Positions 5,166 through 5,257 of a DNA stretch of 5,257 nt are shown here, one piece after another. Numbering within the stretch: the first letter of the stretch is position 1; the number at the start of each line of letters is the position of its first letter. This DNA comes from Planctomycetota bacterium. GTDB lineage: Bacteria > Planctomycetota > Phycisphaerae > WQYP01. A program made the position numbers and the translations under genes. The DNA lies in NCBI GenBank assembly GCA_021799715.1, contig JAJYZY010000157.1, positions 1 to 5,257 on the forward strand. The letters are read 5' to 3'. The notes beneath the pieces are model-generated. The model did not search any database, had not been told where the DNA came from, and worked only from the letters and a program-made list of their open reading frames with translations.

Positions 5166-5257
5166 TTACTCCTGCGATTTCAGCTTCGCGGCAATCGTCT
5201 TGATGTAGTCGATAGCCTGTCCGACGGTCTGAATCTTTTCCGCCTCTTCATCGGGAA
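5166..5257 (-). CDS. acpP: Acyl carrier protein, C-terminal part (5' end outside window)
   Basis: The last 29 residues and a TAA stop (5168-5166) are in the window, reading PDEEAEKIQTVGQAIDYIK and then ending AAKLKSQE. The segment PDEEAEKI.TV..AIDYI is the well-known end of helix III and helix IV of AcpP (E. coli has DEEAEKITTVQAAIDYI). AcpP is the small acidic cytoplasmic protein that carries acyl chains as thioesters on 4'-phosphopantetheine; the attachment Ser in the DSL motif lies about 15-25 residues upstream, outside the window. The Lys-containing tail is slightly longer than in E. coli. fabF follows on the same strand, and the operon promoter must lie beyond the right edge. Confidence 0.94.
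   Translation of the reverse strand, partial: PDEEAEKIQTVGQAIDYIKTIAAKLKSQE

Overview
The window reads as ordinary chromosomal housekeeping DNA from a bacterium, most probably a member of the Planctomycetes or the wider PVC group. This rests on the GlmM variant loop (GEGNGGVIDPR), on the rhomboid-like protein leading into a C-terminal zinc ribbon, and on a single-pass pilin-like protein with no normal prepilin leader. The lineage is inferred from remembered family patterns, not from a search. Base composition is moderately GC-rich, gene spacing is loose, and Shine-Dalgarno signals are present but often weak or off-distance.

Layout. 1-668 (minus, 3' end cut off): a multi-pass rhomboid-like membrane protein whose catalytic residues appear to be replaced. 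669-1023: a divergent intergenic region with a -10-like box for the minus gene and a perfect 12-bp inverted repeat (839-850/906-917) in front of glmM. 1024-2397 (plus): a complete phosphohexomutase, most likely phosphoglucosamine mutase (glmM). 2401-2553 (plus): a possible 50-residue protein starting 3 nt after the glmM stop. 2554-2743: AT-rich regulatory DNA with two inverted repeats and a promoter candidate. 2744-3259 (plus): a 171-residue membrane-anchored, pseudopilin-like protein. 3260-3834: 575 bases between convergent genes with no convincing gene, a terminator candidate, and a strong perfect hairpin at 3540-3559. 3835-5079 (minus): complete fabF (beta-ketoacyl-ACP synthase II). 5166-5257 (minus, 5' end cut off): the last 29 residues of acyl carrier protein.

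Two classic pathways are represented. GlmM supplies glucosamine-1-phosphate for UDP-GlcNAc and so for cell-envelope sugars. The acpP-fabF pair belongs to type II fatty-acid synthesis, where FabF elongates acyl chains carried on AcpP; the two genes are co-directional, 86 nt apart, and probably one operon whose promoter lies beyond the right edge. The rhomboid-like protein and the pilin-like protein are envelope proteins of unknown role. No defence system, mobile element, CRISPR array or RNA gene could be supported. The points most worth a second look are the pseudo-rhomboid, the leaderless pseudopilin-like protein, the small ORF behind glmM, and the hairpin-bearing block between the convergent genes.
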